The notes: generated by a model from the sequence alone, not told the origin. A DNA stretch of 14,792 bases from a bacterium (GCA_021818075.1 JAKAFD010000018.1:1-14792), one strand, 5' to 3'. Counted from the first letter of the stretch, positions 4,784 to 12,705 are shown. A program made the numbers and translations.

Positions 4784-5200
4784 ATGTTTGCAAAAAATGC
4801 GCCACAGGGAGGGATATCAAACAAGGATGCGGAAACCATTATTGGTGCGTCAGTCAAAGTTGAAGGCAACTTTGTCTGTGAAGGCGACATGATTATTGAT
4901 GGCGAGGTTAAGGGCAAGGTGGCCACTAATGGTTTTTTACAGGTGGGCGGCGGTGCCGTAATTAATGCCGACATTAAGGCCGGTAACGGCAAAATCAGCG
5001 GCGAGGTTAAGGGCAATGTGGAAATTGCCGGTTATTTGGAACTGACGGCCACGGCCAAAATTTATGGCGATGTGGAGGTGGGCAGTTTGTCCATTGAGCG
5101 CGGCGCGGTTTTAAACGGCCAGTGCGCTATGAAAGCGGTTAAAGCGGAAAAAGCCGCCGGCCAAGAAAAAGAAGAGGCCGCGACCGACGAGGAAAAATAG
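4784..5200 (+). CDS. Bactofilin (polymer-forming cytoskeletal protein)
   Basis: A 138-aa protein. Residues about 17-118 are a bactofilin (DUF583) domain, a right-handed beta-helix built from repeats of the kind V-x-V-x-G-x-F/V-x-G-D/N. Clear turns occur at IIGASVKVEGNF (19-30), GDMIIDGEVKGKV (34-46), ISGEVKGNVEIAG (71-83) and AKIYGDVEVG (91-100). The N-terminal tail of about 16 residues and the charged, probably disordered C-terminal tail (119-138) are usual in the family. Bactofilins polymerise without nucleotide and act as scaffolds at the membrane or cell wall. The gene has its own promoter but no evident Shine-Dalgarno. Its stop TAG is one base before the next start, so the downstream gene is translationally coupled. 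Confidence 0.95.
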   Translation: MFAKNAPQGGISNKDAETIIGASVKVEGNFVCEGDMIIDGEVKGKVATNGFLQVGGGAVINADIKAGNGKISGEVKGNVEIAGYLELTATAKIYGDVEVGSLSIERGAVLNGQCAMKAVKAEKAAGQEKEEAATDEEK

Positions 5201-5201
5201 C

Positions 5202-5936
5202 ATGCATATCTACATTTACGACTCATGGCTGAGTCAAAAAAAATACTTGTCTCAAGTACATGATATTGAGGCTAAGATTACCGACTTGGGTTTATCCGGC
5301 CGAGTTTGCCGTTTGGGCCAGTTGCGCAGCTTAAGTGATGTGGTTAGGGGCGAACTGCGGCGCATGCCCAAAACTATTGTGGCGATAGGCGATGACAATC
5401 TGGTTAGCCAAATTATCAGTTTAATGGCCGGCAGCGGCGTGGCTTTAGGCATTGTTCCAATTGGCGAAAGCAATAAAATCGCCGACAGCCTGGGTGTTAA
5501 TATTGAAAATGCCTGCAATGTGTTGGCGGCCAGAAGAATTATTCAAATTGATTTGGGCTTGGTGGATAATCGGGCGTTTGTCCGCCGGGCCGAGCTCATT
5601 AGTAAAAAATTAAAATTGCAAATTGACGGCAACTACACCATTACCGCCAATGACGGTAAAGTTGAAGCCGTTAACTTTTTGTTGGACCGCCACAGCCTGG
5701 AAGCGGATAGCAGTCAGCTGCCGAGCGGCAGTTTATATTTAATGATTACCAAAGATAAGAGCGGATTTTTGAAAAAAGAAGTTGAACAGTCTTTAATTCC
5801 TTTTCGGGAATTGAATGTGCAGACTGATGAGGCTGAAGCGCGGCTGGATAATTTAACCACCATTCGCCATCCTAAACGGATTTCGCTGATGCCTAACGGC
5901 TTAGAAGTTATTGTCGGACGCGAACGACAGTTTTAA
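5202..5936 (+). CDS. Diacylglycerol-kinase-like protein with altered GGDGT motif
   Basis: A 244-aa protein resembling the catalytic domain of the diacylglycerol/lipid kinase family (DAGK_cat, related to NAD kinase). TIVAIGDDNLVSQII (58-72) occupies the place of the nucleotide-binding GGDGT loop, and VALGIVPIGESNKIADSLGV (80-99) matches the family's PxGTxNDxA segment. In both, key residues are changed: GGDGT reads GDDNL, and the GT of PxGT reads GE. The C-terminal part (about 110-244) has the beta-rich character of DAGK C-terminal domains (for example FLLDRHSLEADSSQLPSGSLYLMI) but is short. It may be a non-catalytic relative, or use a modified nucleotide site. It sits between bactofilin and clpP in one operon. 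Family assignment is moderately sure; activity is doubtful. Confidence 0.72.
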   Translation: MHIYIYDSWLSQKKYLSQVHDIEAKITDLGLSGRVCRLGQLRSLSDVVRGELRRMPKTIVAIGDDNLVSQIISLMAGSGVALGIVPIGESNKIADSLGVNIENACNVLAARRIIQIDLGLVDNRAFVRRAELISKKLKLQIDGNYTITANDGKVEAVNFLLDRHSLEADSSQLPSGSLYLMITKDKSGFLKKEVEQSLIPFRELNVQTDEAEARLDNLTTIRHPKRISLMPNGLEVIVGRERQF

Positions 5937-5963
5937 AAACTATAAAACTAAAATTATAATCAT

Positions 5964-6545
5964 ATGCCTTTAATACCAACAGTTATTGAAAAAAGCGGTT
6001 ATGCCGAGCGCGCTTACGATATTTATTCGCGCCTCTTGAAAGACCGAATAATTTTTTTGGGCGAGCCCATCACCGACCATGTGGCCAATATTATTATTGC
6101 CCAGTTTTTATTTTTGGACGCGGAAAATAAAGATAAAGATATTAAATTTTACATTAACACCCCCGGGGGGTCTGTTAGCGCCGGCATGGCCATTTATGAC
6201 ACCATGCAATATGTTAAGTCTGATGTGTCCACTATTTGCGTCGGTATGGCCGCTTCCATGGGCGCGCTGCTCTTGGCGTCCGGAGCCGAGGGCAAACGCT
6301 TCTCCCTGCCCAATAGCGAAATCCTGATTCATCAGGTTATGAGCGGCGCCGAAGGCCAGGCCACCGACATTAAAATTCACGCCGAACACATTTTGAAAAT
6401 CAAAGACAAAATGAACCGCATTTTAGCCAAGCATACCGGCCAAAAAATTGAAACGATTGAAGACGACACCGATCGCGACAAATTTATGACGCCGGAGGAA
6501 GCTAAGAAGTACGGCATCATTGATAAGATTATCGTTAAACAGTAA
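5964..6545 (+). CDS. clpP: ATP-dependent Clp protease proteolytic subunit
   Basis: A 193-aa serine protease subunit of normal length. The catalytic triad is visible: S98 in GMAASMGA, H123 in ILIHQVM and D172 in DTDRDKFM. Other family marks are INTPGGSV (64-71, the oxyanion-hole strand region), GAEGQATDI (128-136, handle helix start) and the C-terminal YGIIDKII. ClpP forms a double seven-membered ring that degrades proteins delivered by ClpX or ClpC; no such ATPase is in this window. It follows the DAGK-like gene by 27 bases and ends at a strong terminator. The ATG at 5964 begins a typical N terminus (MPLIPTVIEK). Confidence 0.98.
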   Translation: MPLIPTVIEKSGYAERAYDIYSRLLKDRIIFLGEPITDHVANIIIAQFLFLDAENKDKDIKFYINTPGGSVSAGMAIYDTMQYVKSDVSTICVGMAASMGALLLASGAEGKRFSLPNSEILIHQVMSGAEGQATDIKIHAEHILKIKDKMNRILAKHTGQKIETIEDDTDRDKFMTPEEAKKYGIIDKIIVKQ

Positions 6546-6556
6546 ATTAACCGCGG

Positions 6557-6592
6557 AAAAAGGCCCGCGCTTGTTTGCGTAGGGCCTTTTTT
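6557..6592 (+). terminator. Intrinsic terminator after clpP
   Basis: AAAAAGGCCC (6557-6566) and GGGCCTTTTT (6582-6591) form a 10-bp stem with an inner CGC/GCG stem and a T-run. The right arm also lies in the spacer of the hsp20 promoter. Confidence 0.9.
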
Positions 6593-6602
6593 GTACTATA
6601 AT
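6575..6602 (+). promoter_or_regulatory. Promoter of hsp20 operon, overlapping the clpP terminator
   Basis: A perfect TATAAT (6597-6602) has a moderate -35 TTGCGT (6575-6580) 16 bases upstream. The -35 lies in the loop of the clpP terminator. No CIRCE heat-shock operator is visible nearby. Confidence 0.65.
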
Positions 6603-6620
6603 AAGGGGGTAAGCGACGTT

Positions 6621-7043
6621 ATGTTCAAAAAATTTAAAAAGGAAAAAGGAACCAGCCAGCCGCCGGATAATCAGGACTTGATGAGCCAATGGATAGAAAA
6701 AAAAGACGAGGAAGATGAGGGGCATTTATCAATTGACGTTTATCAGGACGGCGATAATATTATCGTTAAATCCACCATTGCCGGCGCGCGGCCGGAAGAT
6801 CTGGAAGTATCGGTCACCGGCGATATTCTCACCATTAAGGGCGAACGCCGCTTGAGCGAAGAGGTGGCCTATGAAGATTATCTGTATCGTGAATGCTACT
6901 GGGGTAAATTTTCCCGGACGGTTATTTTGCCGGCGCAAATTGACGAGGCCGGCGTGCAAGCCGGTTTGGACAACGGGATTTTAACCGTTGTTTTACCCAA
7001 ATTAAGAAAAACCAAAGCGCTAAAAATAAAAGTTAAGGAGTAA
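6621..7043 (+). CDS. Hsp20/alpha-crystallin small heat-shock protein
   Basis: A 140-aa protein from ATG at 6621. The frame is open to a TTG at 6591, but that lies in the terminator and promoter, so it is rejected; AGGGGG stands about 11 bases before the ATG. A charged N-terminal arm (1-34) is followed by an alpha-crystallin domain (about 36-128): LSIDVYQDGDNIIVKSTIAG, then PEDLEVSVTGDILTIKGER, and the family signature AGLDNGILTVVLPK (114-127). The C-terminal tail KALKIKV (132-138) contains the I-x-V-like contact motif. These proteins hold unfolding proteins in soluble form without ATP. It is first in a three-gene operon, after clpP, which fits a protein-quality neighbourhood. Confidence 0.95.
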   Translation: MFKKFKKEKGTSQPPDNQDLMSQWIEKKDEEDEGHLSIDVYQDGDNIIVKSTIAGARPEDLEVSVTGDILTIKGERRLSEEVAYEDYLYRECYWGKFSRTVILPAQIDEAGVQAGLDNGILTVVLPKLRKTKALKIKVKE

Positions 7044-7045
7044 TT

Positions 7046-7264
7046 ATGAAATTGGAATTGGCGGTGGACAGAATTGAAGGGGACAGAGTGGTGCTGATTG
7101 ATCAGGATCAGAATGTTTATGTTTGGCCGAAAAAAGTTTTAGCCGCCGACTTGCACGAAGGCCAGGTGATTTTTTTGGATATGAGCGGCCCGGGCAAAAC
7201 CGATAAAGAAACTAAAGACACAGCCAAGGATATTTTAAACGAGATTTTAAAACTGGATGAATAA
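7046..7264 (+). CDS. DUF3006 domain protein
   Basis: A 72-aa protein. The N-terminal part (1-48) matches the DUF3006 pattern as I know it: LxxxVDRIEGDRVVLIDQDQ, then WPKKVL and a glycine-containing GQVIFLDM strand, a small beta-barrel. The C-terminal 22 residues are a charged helix (KETKDTAKDILNEILKL). The function of DUF3006 is not known. The start is well supported by AAGGAG, which overlaps the stop codon of hsp20 two bases upstream. The last codons overlap the start of the VanW gene by 8 bases (ATGAATAA), so translation of the two is coupled. Confidence 0.85.
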   Translation: MKLELAVDRIEGDRVVLIDQDQNVYVWPKKVLAADLHEGQVIFLDMSGPGKTDKETKDTAKDILNEILKLDE

Positions 7265-9149
7265 AGCTAAGTTCCAAAAGCTGTTTAAGGGTAAGATGGC
7301 AAAATATTTTGCCGGTCTTATTTTAGCGGTGTTGATTTTACTGGTGGTGGGCATTTGGCTGGTTATGGCGGGGCAGCTGGCTTATCAGGAAAAAATTTAT
7401 CCTGGCGTCATGGTCGGCGATCTGGCTTTAGGCGGCAAAACCAAGAGCCAAGCCAGAGATTTTTTGCGCGAGCGGGTTAAGCCGCTGGATCAGGGCGTGG
7501 AATTTTCTTATCAAGACAAAAAAATAGTTATCAGCCCCAGCTCGGTGTCGTTTGACGGCGACTTGGCTTACCAGCTGTTTGCCATTGATGTTGATAAAAC
7601 CGCCGCCGCCGCTTATCAAATCGGCCGCGATCGGTCGGCCTGGAGCGATTGGCAAAGAAAATTAACCTGTTGGCTCTGGTCTTGCGCCGTACCCTTGGCC
7701 GTGGATTACAATCAGCCGAAAGTCATTGAACTGTTGAAGCAGGAATTCGCCGCTTTTGAAGCGCCGGCCGCGGACGCCGCTTTAGTTTGGCAACCGGACG
7801 GCAGCTGGACGGTCAGTAAAGAAAAATTCGGCCACCGCTTTGATTATCAGGCGGCGACCGTTGTTTTTTTTAATAATTTAGCTCGGGTCAAAAATAATCC
7901 CATCAGATTAATCTTGGAAGAAGAGGCGCCTAAAATTTTTCAGGCTGAAGTCGGAGATTTAAATCCGTCTATTAATAAATTTTTAGATGCCGCGCCGTTA
8001 ACTTTTAAATTTGAAGATAAAACATGGGTGGTTGGTCAAGCTGATATTCGTGCTTGGCTGGGACTGAAAACCGATTATCAGGCCGGAGGCAAAAACGTGG
8101 TGGCGGATATTGATGAAGCGTTGTTGAAAAAATATTTAGACAGGCGGATGGGCGCGGAGCTTAACCAGGTGCCGCGCGAAGCCAAGTTTGCCATGAAAGA
8201 CGGGCGGGTAAGTTTATTCCAGTCGGCGCGCGATGGTCAGGAAATTGATGCCGCCGCCACCGCTTTAGCTATTAGACAAGCCGTGGCGGAGGGCAACCAA
8301 GAAGTGAGGTTGGCGGTTAAGATTAGCAAATCTGAGTTAGCCGATGCCAACTGGAATGATTTGGGTATTACGGAAATTATCGGCACCGGCACTTCCAGCT
8401 TCGCCGGTTCGCCGGTTAATCGCCGCCACAACATCAAAGTCGGCGCGGCGGCCTTGAATGGCTTGCTGATTAAGCCGGGCGAGGAGTTTTCTTTATTGAA
8501 AGCCTTGGGTAAAGTTGATGCCAAGGCCGGTTATTTGCCCGAGCTGGTGATTAAAGAAAATAAAACCACCCCTGAATTCGGCGGCGGCTTGTGCCAAATC
8601 GGCACGACGCTGTTTCGCACAGTGTTTCATAGCGGCTTGCCGGTAACGATGCGGCGCAATCATTCTTACCGCGTTCAGTATTATGAGCCGGCCGGCACCG
8701 ACGCCACCATTTACGACCCCTGGCCGGATTTTCGCTTTGTCAACGATACCGGAAACTATATTTTAATTGAAACCCGGTTAGAGGGTAACATTGCCACTTT
8801 TGATTTTTGGGGCAAGCCTGACGGCCGGAAAGTTGAGTATACTTATCCGACGATTTACGGCATTGTTAAACCGGCGCCGACCAAGATTATTGAAACGCTG
8901 GACCTTAAGCCGGGCGAGAAAAAATGCACCGAACGGGCGCATAACGGCGCCAGCGCTTATTTTGATTATAAAGTTACTTATCCGTCAGGCGAAACCAAAG
9001 AAACGCGCTTCGCTTCGCATTATGTGCCGTGGCAGGAGGTCTGCCTCTTGGGCGTGGAAAAACTATCCGAACCCAGTGCCGACGGCCAACTGCCGCCAGC
9101 CAACCCCGACGCCGCCAATGTTGTCGCGCCGACGAGCACAGCGCAATAA
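7257..9149 (+). CDS. VanW-domain membrane-anchored cell-wall protein
   Basis: A 630-aa protein. Residues about 17-38 form one membrane anchor after a basic N terminus, so the bulk lies outside the cell. Residues about 45-150 and 230-330 look like two copies of the putative peptidoglycan-binding domain found before VanW (PG_binding_4 type; IYPGVMVGDLALGGKTKSQARDFL is characteristic). The VanW domain spans about 380-520, with GSPVNRRHNIKVGAAALNG, KPGEEFSLLKALG and the signature FGGGLCQIGTTLFRTVF (441-457). A G5-like domain may follow (about 540-600, ending in SHYVPWQEVCLLG). The tail from 605 is proline- and alanine-rich. VanW is named from vancomycin clusters but its biochemical role is unsettled; wall binding is inferred. 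It is last in the operon and ends at a terminator. Confidence 0.93.
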   Translation: MNKAKFQKLFKGKMAKYFAGLILAVLILLVVGIWLVMAGQLAYQEKIYPGVMVGDLALGGKTKSQARDFLRERVKPLDQGVEFSYQDKKIVISPSSVSFDGDLAYQLFAIDVDKTAAAAYQIGRDRSAWSDWQRKLTCWLWSCAVPLAVDYNQPKVIELLKQEFAAFEAPAADAALVWQPDGSWTVSKEKFGHRFDYQAATVVFFNNLARVKNNPIRLILEEEAPKIFQAEVGDLNPSINKFLDAAPLTFKFEDKTWVVGQADIRAWLGLKTDYQAGGKNVVADIDEALLKKYLDRRMGAELNQVPREAKFAMKDGRVSLFQSARDGQEIDAAATALAIRQAVAEGNQEVRLAVKISKSELADANWNDLGITEIIGTGTSSFAGSPVNRRHNIKVGAAALNGLLIKPGEEFSLLKALGKVDAKAGYLPELVIKENKTTPEFGGGLCQIGTTLFRTVFHSGLPVTMRRNHSYRVQYYEPAGTDATIYDPWPDFRFVNDTGNYILIETRLEGNIATFDFWGKPDGRKVEYTYPTIYGIVKPAPTKIIETLDLKPGEKKCTERAHNGASAYFDYKVTYPSGETKETRFASHYVPWQEVCLLGVEKLSEPSADGQLPPANPDAANVVAPTSTAQ

Positions 9150-9160
9150 TTTAGAAATAA

Positions 9161-9212
9161 AAAAGCCCCCGAATGATAAATCATAAATGATAAATCTTTT
9201 ATCGGGGGTTTT
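9161..9212. terminator. Bidirectional terminator after the VanW gene
   Basis: GCCCCCGA (9165-9172) pairs with TCGGGGGT (9202-9209), continued by A/T pairs, giving T-runs in both directions. The loop holds a direct repeat ATGATAAATC (9173-9182 and 9187-9196). On the plus strand it ends the hsp20 operon; on the minus strand it could end the putative RNA transcribed from 9638-9666. Confidence 0.85.
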
Positions 9213-9634
9213 GTTAATCTAAATAAATCGGTTAAATGTACATGATGCTACCCATAATGCGAATTTCCGTAAGCATAGTGTTGTTTTGTTTTTTAAGCAT
9301 TACAACACATGAAGTGCACCTCCGCCTAGTACGAGGACTTGTTGATTTATATTGAAGTCTAGCGCTTTTAAATATATCATTCCATAAAGGATTTAATCCA
9401 ATTACTTAGATTATAAATCACTCAATATGGTGTCTTGCCAAAAGCGTTCTGCTTTTTGATATATCCCACAACGTGGCAAGCGCCGCTGACTCCTTTAAGA
9501 TTAGCTTAAGCGGGTAGGCAAAGAAATTTTCGTTAGTAGACGCCCAGTAAAACCAGGAGAAACTAACAAAAAGTCCCCATGCTTGTCGTGCCTAGCCCGC
9601 TTCAGATAACCTTAAAGTGATTTTTAATGAATAT
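9213..9634 (-). ncRNA. Putative structured non-coding RNA (about 420 nt)
   Basis: No protein frame of note is present in this spacer. On the minus strand it starts just after an excellent promoter. The first 125 nt fold back on themselves: 9590-9617 pairs with 9493-9519 (about 27 positions, few mismatches), enclosing a bubble and a hairpin with stem GTTAGT/ACTAAC and tip CCTGG-TTTTA-CTGGG. Downstream are CTTGCC/GGCAAG enclosing AAAAGC-AGAAC-GCTTTT (9432-9480), an 8-bp pair TGATTTAT/ATAAATCA, CCTC/GAGG, and CATGTGTTGT/ACAACACTATG. The 5' fold recalls 6S RNA; the length recalls RNase P RNA or tmRNA. None of their conserved sequence signatures was seen, including no TTCGA T arm and no tag frame. 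The 3' end may be the bidirectional terminator at 9161-9212. Confidence 0.5.
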
Positions 9635-9637
9635 GTG

Positions 9638-9666
9638 AGTATATCATACAAACAAAAACCTGTCAA
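9638..9666 (-). promoter_or_regulatory. Strong promoter of putative structured RNA
   Basis: On the minus strand a perfect TTGACA (9661-9666) and TATACT (9638-9643) are 17 bases apart. The -35 box lies inside the uvrA terminator hairpin. No protein gene follows on this strand within 480 bases. Confidence 0.85.
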
Positions 9667-9692
9667 TAGGGTAGTATTGGCAGGCTTTGTTT
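9651..9692 (-). terminator. Intrinsic terminator after uvrA
   Basis: On the minus strand AACAAAGCCTGCCAATA pairs with TATTGACAGGTTTTTGTT (one mismatch, one G-U), followed by a T-rich stretch. It begins 12 bases after the uvrA stop. Confidence 0.82.
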
Positions 9693-9703
9693 TTTAACTA
9701 AAA

Positions 9704-12514
9704 TTAGCTAAAAATTTGTTTTAGATATTGTCCGGTATAGCTATTTTTAACCTTGATAATGTCGCGCGGCGTGCCAGTGGCCACTAACTGGCCGCCACCC
9801 TCGCCGCCTTCAGGTCCGAGGTCGATAATCCAATCAACCGACTTAATGACATCCAAATTATGCTCAATAATCAAGACGGTGTTGCCCTTATCAACTAATT
9901 TATTCAAAACTTCCAGCAAGCGTTTAATATCGTCAAAATGCAAGCCCGTGGTCGGCTCGTCCAAGATATAAAGCGTGCGGCCGGTGGCGCGGCGCGCCAG
10001 CTCGGTGGCCAGTTTGATGCGCTGGGCTTCGCCGCCGGACAGTGTGGTGGCCGACTGGCCGAGTTTAATGTAATCCAAGCCGACCTGCGACAGAGTTTGC
10101 AGTTTCTGGTTAACCGCCGGAATATGAGTAAAGAAGTCGCGAGCCTCTTCCACGGTCATTTGTAAAATTTCGGCGATGTTTTTGCCTTTGTAATGAATGT
10201 CCAAAGTTTCTTTATTATAACGCGCGCCGTGGCAGACATCGCACTCCACATATACATCAGGCAAAAATTGCATGGCAATCTGAATTAGGCCGTCGCCCGA
10301 GCAGGCTTCGCAGCGGCCGCCCTGAACATTGAAAGAAAAACGGCCGGCTTTGTAGCCGCGCAGTTTAGCCTCCGGCAAACTGGCGAATAAATCGCGAATC
10401 GGCGTGAAAGCGCCGGTGTAAGTGGCCGGGTTGGAACGGGGCGTGCGGCCGATGGGCGACTGGTCAATGTTAATGACCTTATCAATATTATCCAAACCTA
10501 AAATGTCTTTATGAGCGCCGACCTGGATTTTGGCGCGGTAGAATTTTTTGTTTAAAGCGTTGGCTAAAATATCAGTCATCAAGGTTGATTTGCCCGAGCC
10601 GGAGACGCCGGTAATGGCCACAAATTTCCCCAGCGGCAATTCAATATCCAAATTTTTTAAATTATGTTCGCTCGCCCCTAAAATTTTAATTTGCTTGCCC
10701 GAACCGGCGCGATAATTTTTCGGCAAAGGGATGGATTTTTTGCCGGATAAATAAGCGCCGGTGATGGACTTGGGATGTTTTTTAATGGCCGTCGGTGTGC
10801 CGGCCGCCACGATTTGTCCGCCGTGCTCGCCCGCGCCCGGTCCGACATCAATCAAATAATCGGCCGAGAGCATAGTGGCGGCATCGTGCTCCACCACGAT
10901 AACCGTGTTGCCTAGGTCGCGCAGGTTTTTCAGGGTGGTAATTAGTTTGTCGTTGTCGCGCTGGTGCAAGCCGATGGAGGGTTCGTCCAAAATATAGACG
11001 ACGCCCATCAGCGAAGTGCCGATTTGCGTGGCTAAGCGGATGCGCTGGGCTTCGCCGCCCGAGAGCGATCCTGAGCGGCGGTCTAAAGTTAAATAATCCA
11101 GGCCGACATTGGATAAAAAGTTGAGGCGCGTAAGAATTTCTTTCAAAATCGGTTTGGCAATCTTTTTGTCTTTGTCGCTAAGCGCGCCGTTATCGGCTAG
11201 CTGCCTAAAAAAGATTTTATTTTGGTCAATGGCCGCGCCGACAATGGCGGCAATGTTTTTATCGCCGACGGTAACGGCCAAAAATTCCGGCTTGAGGCGC
11301 TGGCCGTGGCAGCTTGGGCAGTCCAGTTCTTGCATATAAGCTTCAATTTCGCGGCGGATATAGTCGGATTCGGTTTCCCGATAGCGGCGTTCTAGATTGG
11401 GAATAACGCCTTCCCAGCCATCGGTGCCGTAAAGCACAATATTTAGCTGTTTGGGGTTTAAGTCTTTAATCGGCGTGTTTAAATCAAAGCCGTGGCGCTC
11501 GGCAATTTCGCCCAAAGTTTTTAAGCGCCAAAATTGGCCGTTGACGCTGGCATGCACCCACGGTTTAATGGCTCCCTGGGCCAGTGTCAGCCGCTGGTTA
11601 AAAATCATTTCCGGGTCGATTTCCAGTTTATGCCCCAAGCCGTCGCAATCCGGACAGGCGCCGTGCGGCGAGTTGAAAGAAAAATGGCGCGGTTCCAATT
11701 TCGGCAAGCTGATACCGCAAGCCGGACAGGCCAGCAAACGGGAAAACAGGCGCGGTGTGAATTGTTTTTTGTCGGCGGCGGGCAAAACCATGATGGTGTC
11801 GTTGCCTAAATCTAAACCTTTTTCCGTGCTGTCGCTTAAACGGGAAACATCGTCTTTATTTTTGCTGACCGTCAGGCGGTCAATGACAATTTCCAAGTCG
11901 TGCTTCTTATTTTTATCAACCGACAAATCTTCAAATTCTTCCAGGCTGTAAATCGTGCCGTCAAAACGGATGCGTGAAAAGCCGGCGCGAATCACGCCGG
12001 CGATGACGCCTTTGTGCTCGCCTTTTTTATTTTGAATAATAGGCGCCAAAACAAATAATTCCTGATTGAGATAATTTTTCAACAGGTAATCAATGATTTC
12101 GTCAATGGAGTAGGGTTTAATCGGCGCGCCGCAGTTGGGGCAATGCGGTATGCCGGTGCGGGCAAACAGTAAGCGCAAGTAATCGTAAATTTCCGTGACC
12201 GTGCCGACGGTGGAGCGGGGATTAGACGAGGCCGCTTTTTGGTCAATGGAAATGGCCGGCGACAAGCCTTCTATCAGGTCCACATCCGGCTTGTCGGCCA
12301 CGCCGATAAATTGGCGGGCATAAGCCGATAAGGACTCCACATAGCGGCGCTGGCCCTCGGCGTAGATGGTATCAAAGGCCAAAGACGACTTGCCCGAGCC
12401 GGACAAGCCGGTAATAACGACCAGTTTATCGCGCGGGATGTCCACATCAATGTTTTTTAAATTATTGACGCGCGCCCCGCGGATTTTTATAAAATTATGA
12501 TTGCCATTGGCCAT
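9704..12514 (-). CDS. uvrA: Excinuclease ABC subunit A
   Basis: A 936-aa protein, full length for UvrA. It is a tandem ABC ATPase that, with UvrB, finds bulky DNA damage for nucleotide excision repair. First half: Walker A GLSGSGKSS (36-44), the UvrB-binding/insertion region with zinc ligands C263, C266, C287 and C290, the CPSC motif (399-402), signature LSGGEAQ (484-490) and Walker B YILDEP (507-512). Second half: Walker A GVSGSGKST (636-644), the DNA-binding zinc finger with C735, C738, C758 and C761, and signature LSGGEAQ (825-831) with YILDEPTTGLH after it. All motifs are intact. The ATG at 12514 has no Shine-Dalgarno, but the N terminus (IKIRGARVNNLKN) aligns with the family. It is divergent from atpA and stands alone. 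uvrB and uvrC are not in the window. Confidence 0.99.
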   Translation of the reverse strand: MANGNHNFIKIRGARVNNLKNIDVDIPRDKLVVITGLSGSGKSSLAFDTIYAEGQRRYVESLSAYARQFIGVADKPDVDLIEGLSPAISIDQKAASSNPRSTVGTVTEIYDYLRLLFARTGIPHCPNCGAPIKPYSIDEIIDYLLKNYLNQELFVLAPIIQNKKGEHKGVIAGVIRAGFSRIRFDGTIYSLEEFEDLSVDKNKKHDLEIVIDRLTVSKNKDDVSRLSDSTEKGLDLGNDTIMVLPAADKKQFTPRLFSRLLACPACGISLPKLEPRHFSFNSPHGACPDCDGLGHKLEIDPEMIFNQRLTLAQGAIKPWVHASVNGQFWRLKTLGEIAERHGFDLNTPIKDLNPKQLNIVLYGTDGWEGVIPNLERRYRETESDYIRREIEAYMQELDCPSCHGQRLKPEFLAVTVGDKNIAAIVGAAIDQNKIFFRQLADNGALSDKDKKIAKPILKEILTRLNFLSNVGLDYLTLDRRSGSLSGGEAQRIRLATQIGTSLMGVVYILDEPSIGLHQRDNDKLITTLKNLRDLGNTVIVVEHDAATMLSADYLIDVGPGAGEHGGQIVAAGTPTAIKKHPKSITGAYLSGKKSIPLPKNYRAGSGKQIKILGASEHNLKNLDIELPLGKFVAITGVSGSGKSTLMTDILANALNKKFYRAKIQVGAHKDILGLDNIDKVINIDQSPIGRTPRSNPATYTGAFTPIRDLFASLPEAKLRGYKAGRFSFNVQGGRCEACSGDGLIQIAMQFLPDVYVECDVCHGARYNKETLDIHYKGKNIAEILQMTVEEARDFFTHIPAVNQKLQTLSQVGLDYIKLGQSATTLSGGEAQRIKLATELARRATGRTLYILDEPTTGLHFDDIKRLLEVLNKLVDKGNTVLIIEHNLDVIKSVDWIIDLGPEGGEGGGQLVATGTPRDIIKVKNSYTGQYLKQIFS

Positions 12515-12526
12515 AGAGGAATAATT

Positions 12527-12705
12527 AGAGTTGATTTTAAAACTATTTTGTAGCGAAATTTAGGATTTTTTGCCCGAGACGAGGCGGGCCAGCGCCAAGT
12601 TTTGAGGCGTAATATTATTACGGTGAAAATCATGGCGCGCCAGCCCAACGAAGTATCGGGCAAAAAAGACAAGTTTATAGCCAGAAAAGTTTTGAAATCA
12701 ACTCT
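12527..12705. repeat. Long degenerate palindrome in the uvrA leader (MITE-like)
   Basis: The two halves, 12527-12614 and 12616-12705, are inverted copies at roughly 70% identity by eye. The outer ends match at 17 of 18 bases (AGAGTTGATTTTAAAACT against the complement of 12688-12705). An inner block TTTTTTGCCCGA / TCGGGCAAAAAA is perfect, and the centre is GTAATA-T-TATTAC. It begins 13 bases upstream of the uvrA ATG. It could be a decayed miniature transposon, or two inverted copies of one gene fragment: both arms can be read as similar peptides ending near VLKSTL. No target-site duplication was found. Confidence 0.8.
12674..12701 (-). promoter_or_regulatory. Possible uvrA promoter
   Basis: On the minus strand TTGATT (12696-12701) and TATAAA (12674-12679) are 16 bases apart. 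It lies inside the right arm of the long palindrome and would give a leader of about 150 nt containing most of that palindrome. No SOS-type operator was recognised. Confidence 0.3.

Noticed and set aside
5955..5960. TATAAT directly before clpP as a separate promoter
   Set aside because: It is three bases from the ATG and has no acceptable -35 at the right distance; clpP is better seen as part of the bactofilin operon.
9213..9634. RNase P RNA, tmRNA, SRP RNA or a group I/II intron
   Set aside because: None of the conserved sequence blocks I know for these was found on either strand. A divergent version cannot be excluded without a covariance-model search.
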